In this document: one piece after another, positions 61,102-64,000 of the stretch
Position numbering within the stretch: position 1 is the stretch's first letter
Layout: every line of letters starts with the position of its first letter
Assembly: GCA_024500155.1 (NCBI GenBank)
Contig: CM044867.1
Coordinates: 27,477,632-27,541,631, forward strand
Length of the DNA stretch: 64,000 nucleotides
Source of the DNA: Chenopodium formosanum
Lineage: Eukaryota > Streptophyta > Magnoliopsida > Caryophyllales > Amaranthaceae
Direction of reading: 5' to 3'
Made by a program: the position numbers and the translations under genes
The notes under the pieces: model-generated
Told to the model about the DNA's origin: nothing
Seen by the model: only the letters and a program-made list of their open reading frames with translations
Databases searched by the model: none

Positions 61102-61828
61102 AAACTCAAGATTAATTTCAATTGAACTTCTTTCACTTTTTTTTTAGATTTAATAAAAATATATCAGGTGAAACTTATTTCAAATTATTTAATCTCAAAA
61201 AAGTCAAAGTGTCTACATTTACAATTGTCAATAATAAGAAATATTTACAATTGTCAAAAATAAGAAACTTATTTTGTATGAACTTATCTAAACTTATGTG
61301 CCTCAAATAAGTCAAATGCTGTCTATATTCTTATTTGACAAAACTTGTCACTTCTAGCCTTCATCTTATAAGTAGATGGCAATTGTGGAAGCAAAAACAA
61401 CTTGTCAACTAGTAGCTTGTAATAAAGGTAGGCAGTCAAAGCACTAGATGTTTATGTTACTAGTATTTGGTGAAGAAAAGTTGTTGGACTTGTACTTTGT
61501 AAAATGCAATAAAACCTATGAATATATGATTAATTGATTAAACACTACTCTACAACTACACATACTAGCATAACGATTGCAAGAGGAGTGAACCAATTTC
61601 ATACTTTGAAAGCTGCTCGAACATTCATTATTGCAAACATTTCCAAGTATGAGAAGAGACAGTTCCGCAAAATTTCAGAATCCAGACATAATATGGATCC
61701 TTAGATGATACAAGGTACCAATGTACCAGTATTTACGGAAATGTCGATATTTACAGGTGGCTGTGAGGTATGTTACAAGTGTGGTACTATATACAGTTCA
61801 AGTTAATACATGATGTGGCATGGAGGGG
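61102..61828. other. 3' flank of the seven-exon gene (unit 2)
   Basis: Counterpart of 25,035-25,761. It holds ACTTATTT-type repeats and probable 3' UTR; no gene. Confidence 0.5.
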
Positions 61829-64000
61829 CTAAAACTCGATGCCACTGTTCAGTTGTACAGAGAACGCAGGTCTGCCAACATTTGAGAGAGGAGTCTCAGC
61901 TTTCAGGACAATCCCAGTGCTTCCAACATTCCCGTTCCACTTAGACCTACCAAGCTGAAATTTTGCAGCAGAAAAAAGTGTAAATATATGAGCAAAAATA
62001 GACGATTTTACAAGACTGCATTAGAGAGAGAGTAATGTGTCCAGCCACAAGTCATCTTAATCTGAATTTACATTTGTAAATAAATTTAAAATGTAAACTT
62101 CCACATTCCATGCAAAACTTCACCTATAGCTAGATCTTGGGAAAACCCATAACTTACAATATGAAATAATGAATGTATAATTGGTAGTATAATTGTAATA
62201 AAAACAATTTCATACAAATATAATCAGAGAAGGTTTAATGTTCAAATATTCACACATACTAACAGTGTATTATTTTCACCTTTTAAAAAAGTTTCAAATA
62301 AATTAGTTCATATAAGTTCCGAAAATTTAAAATCAATTCAGAAAACAGCAAAACAAGTTAAATTCAACATGGCTATCGCTGATAGCGAGTTAGTTCATCA
62401 TAGTTATTCATAGGGACTACCTCTCCTAAAGCTTGTGATGAAGGTCTAACATTTCACATGTTGACGTAGATTCAGAATTTCAGATCTAGGGTTTTCAATG
62501 TAAACACCCCAGGACTGAAATAACTGAACCATATACATGTAAAAGGCAATCTCTCCCTATCTTGCCATTTATGCCCATGAAAGGTCAGAAAGGGATTTAT
62601 GCCATTTATGCGCAGAATGAAAGGTCAGAAAGGGATTTATGCCCATGCCCATACTCATGCCATGTCATGTCATGTCATGTCATCAAGGGTACATGACGAT
62701 AGATGCCTTGTTCAGTAGCATATGAGCCTAATAGCTGAAGATGAAATTAGGGAAAAACTAAATGAAGCAATGATAGCCACATACTTCATGAAATATGAAA
62801 AGATCATCTTAGGACAGTTGCAGAACCTAGTACAAAATTACACTTATACCTATCAATCTCATATAGTCATTTAACCAGTTTATGCATTCACAAAAATATA
62901 CTAGAAAATCCATGTGCACTCGGTACCATCACCAAAACTACAAGGATACAGATATTTAAAGGGTCTCAAGCTGAATTTCAAAATGCGACCAAGGAAAAAG
63001 AGCATTAAAATGAAAGCTATGCAGCAAAAGGCAAGAATTAAATAGATAAAGCAACAAAGGTCATTGTGCAACTTACAGATACAGATGCAAACGCAGACGA
63101 ATATGTTGAGTACGAACACCCATAAATGAGATTCAACTTATCCTTGACTGAATGAACAAGTTCTTCCCGTACACCAGGATCACTTCCACCAAATGTAGGA
63201 CATAGACTAACAAATAAAAATAAGAGGTATTTTAGTAGATATAATGAGAAATCCCATGATTTGAACCCTAAAGCTGTAGAAGTGAAAAAATACAACAGTG
63301 CCAATCTTCATGTCTAAAATCTGATATGACGCTATCCAGTAGCCATTGTGATAAGGAAACTGCCACAGCAACAGGATACAACTAATAACCTCTTCAATTT
63401 TCAAATATCTAAAGTTTAAAAGAAACTCTTAATCAGGAAATCCTCATGTCTAAAATTAATACCAGTAAACTACTCTTACATCTTAAATTCTTAATAGAAT
63501 TATAAATAATACAAACTTTCATAATCAGAAACTACTTCCCTTTGCATGTTTGAGCTATCCAAGGCACTTGTTTACCACTCCTATTAGGTTTAAGCCCATA
63601 AACAAAAAATTAATCCACTATCAGATTATCGGAAAAGTGAAGCATTCTATCTTGTTTTAAATCCACCCTAAGCAGCACTACATCGACAAACCAAGCCTCG
63701 GTACATGAAGCTATAATCCTAGGATAGAGGTAGTACAGCATGAAAACCATAATCAGATTTCACTGGAATCCAGACAGGATCTGAAAATAATGAAAACACG
63801 AGGGAAAGTGTAAGGATACAAGGAAGTTCATACTTACTTAAATTGAATGGTTGGCCTCACCAAGAGACCGGAACGCTTCCAAGCCAAGTCTTGTGCAAAA
63901 CCAAGTGTAAATGATCTATCAGGCAACTGTATCATTGGAGTAATTTGTGTTCCCCATTTATTCTGCAAACACCAATAAAATAAATTAGAAACCAGCTGAA
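61829..64000 (-). CDS. Seven-exon conserved plant gene, possible beta-barrel protein; 3' exons only (unit 2)
   Basis: Three last exons are inside the window: 63,962-63,838, 63,206-63,077 and 61,954-61,829, with the same splice sites and phases as unit 1. The C-terminus again ends SVQLNSGIEF. One coding change is visible: GCA to GAA at about 63,165, Ala to Glu in DPGVRAELV. Exons 1-4 lie beyond 64,000, so it cannot be seen whether the TGA at codon 107 of unit 1 is shared. If this copy has CGA there, it would be the functional one. Confidence 0.8.

Larger units (their letters stand above)
35050..64000. repeat. 36-kb tandem duplication, unit 2 (right edge outside window)
   Basis: It is colinear with unit 1 from about 1 kb left of the window to 27,933. 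It starts inside the poly-T tract of the TRG internal region. Length differences relative to unit 1 are: 16 bp missing near 37,331; 22 bp net missing near 43,870; 4 fewer A in the hAT MITE; 1 bp more in the Stowaway MITE; 22 bp more at about 54,040; small poly-T differences near 56,030. Confidence 0.95.

Overview
The window is plant nuclear DNA. It has an intron-bearing protein gene, a PEX7 (PTS2 receptor) gene, Ty3/gypsy LTR retroelements, Stowaway and hAT-type MITEs, a Helitron-like end and AT-rich intergenic sequence. A eudicot is the best guess. I see no RNA polymerase, plastid, mitochondrial or bacterial genes and no functional RNA gene.

The dominant structure is a direct tandem duplication with a period of about 36.05-36.09 kb. 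Positions 1 to 27,933 reappear at 36,088 to 64,000. The offset drifts from 36,087 to 36,071, 36,049/36,050, 36,071 and 36,067 because of small indels. The left edge of unit 2 lies at about 35,050-35,056, inside a retrotransposon. Unit 1 should therefore begin about 1 kb left of the window. The 27.9-35.05 kb stretch appears once only because unit 2 runs off the right end.

Unit layout, with unit 1 coordinates and unit 2 in parentheses. (a) 1-7563 (35,050-43,634): minus-strand tandem chain of a non-autonomous gag-protease LTR retroelement, called TRG here. It has a 1.31-kb LTR, a tRNA-Asp primer site and no reverse transcriptase or integrase. It ends in a truncated MITE. (b) 8121-9095 (44,170-45,144): PEX7, one uninterrupted 324-codon ORF, with the same predicted protein in both units. 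A strong splice donor at its end and an in-frame downstream exon candidate suggest an alternative C-terminus, which is interrupted by an hAT MITE. (c) 11.6-14.45 kb: intergenic DNA with decayed coding-looking pieces. (d) 14,453-22,773 (50,502-58,840): a second truncated TRG chain. Its first LTR is split by a 3.4-kb DNA transposon with 9-bp target duplications, which itself contains a Stowaway MITE. (e) 22,774-25,034 (58,841-61,101): 5' part of a Tat-like gypsy element (LTR, primer site, decayed gag). (f) 25,762-31,823 on minus (partial at 61,829-64,000): a seven-exon gene for a protein of about 474 residues, possibly a beta-barrel. The unit 1 copy has a premature TGA at codon 107. (g) 32-35 kb: a Helitron-type 3' end, a frameshifted organellar ribosomal protein S15 exon, and a complex duplication junction.

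Functionally, the two host genes are PEX7 (peroxisomal import of PTS2 proteins) and the unnamed seven-exon gene; nothing links them except proximity. The rest is transposon debris. The duplication gives two PEX7 copies whose coding regions look identical but whose promoters differ. A retained-haplotype assembly artefact would look similar and must be excluded.
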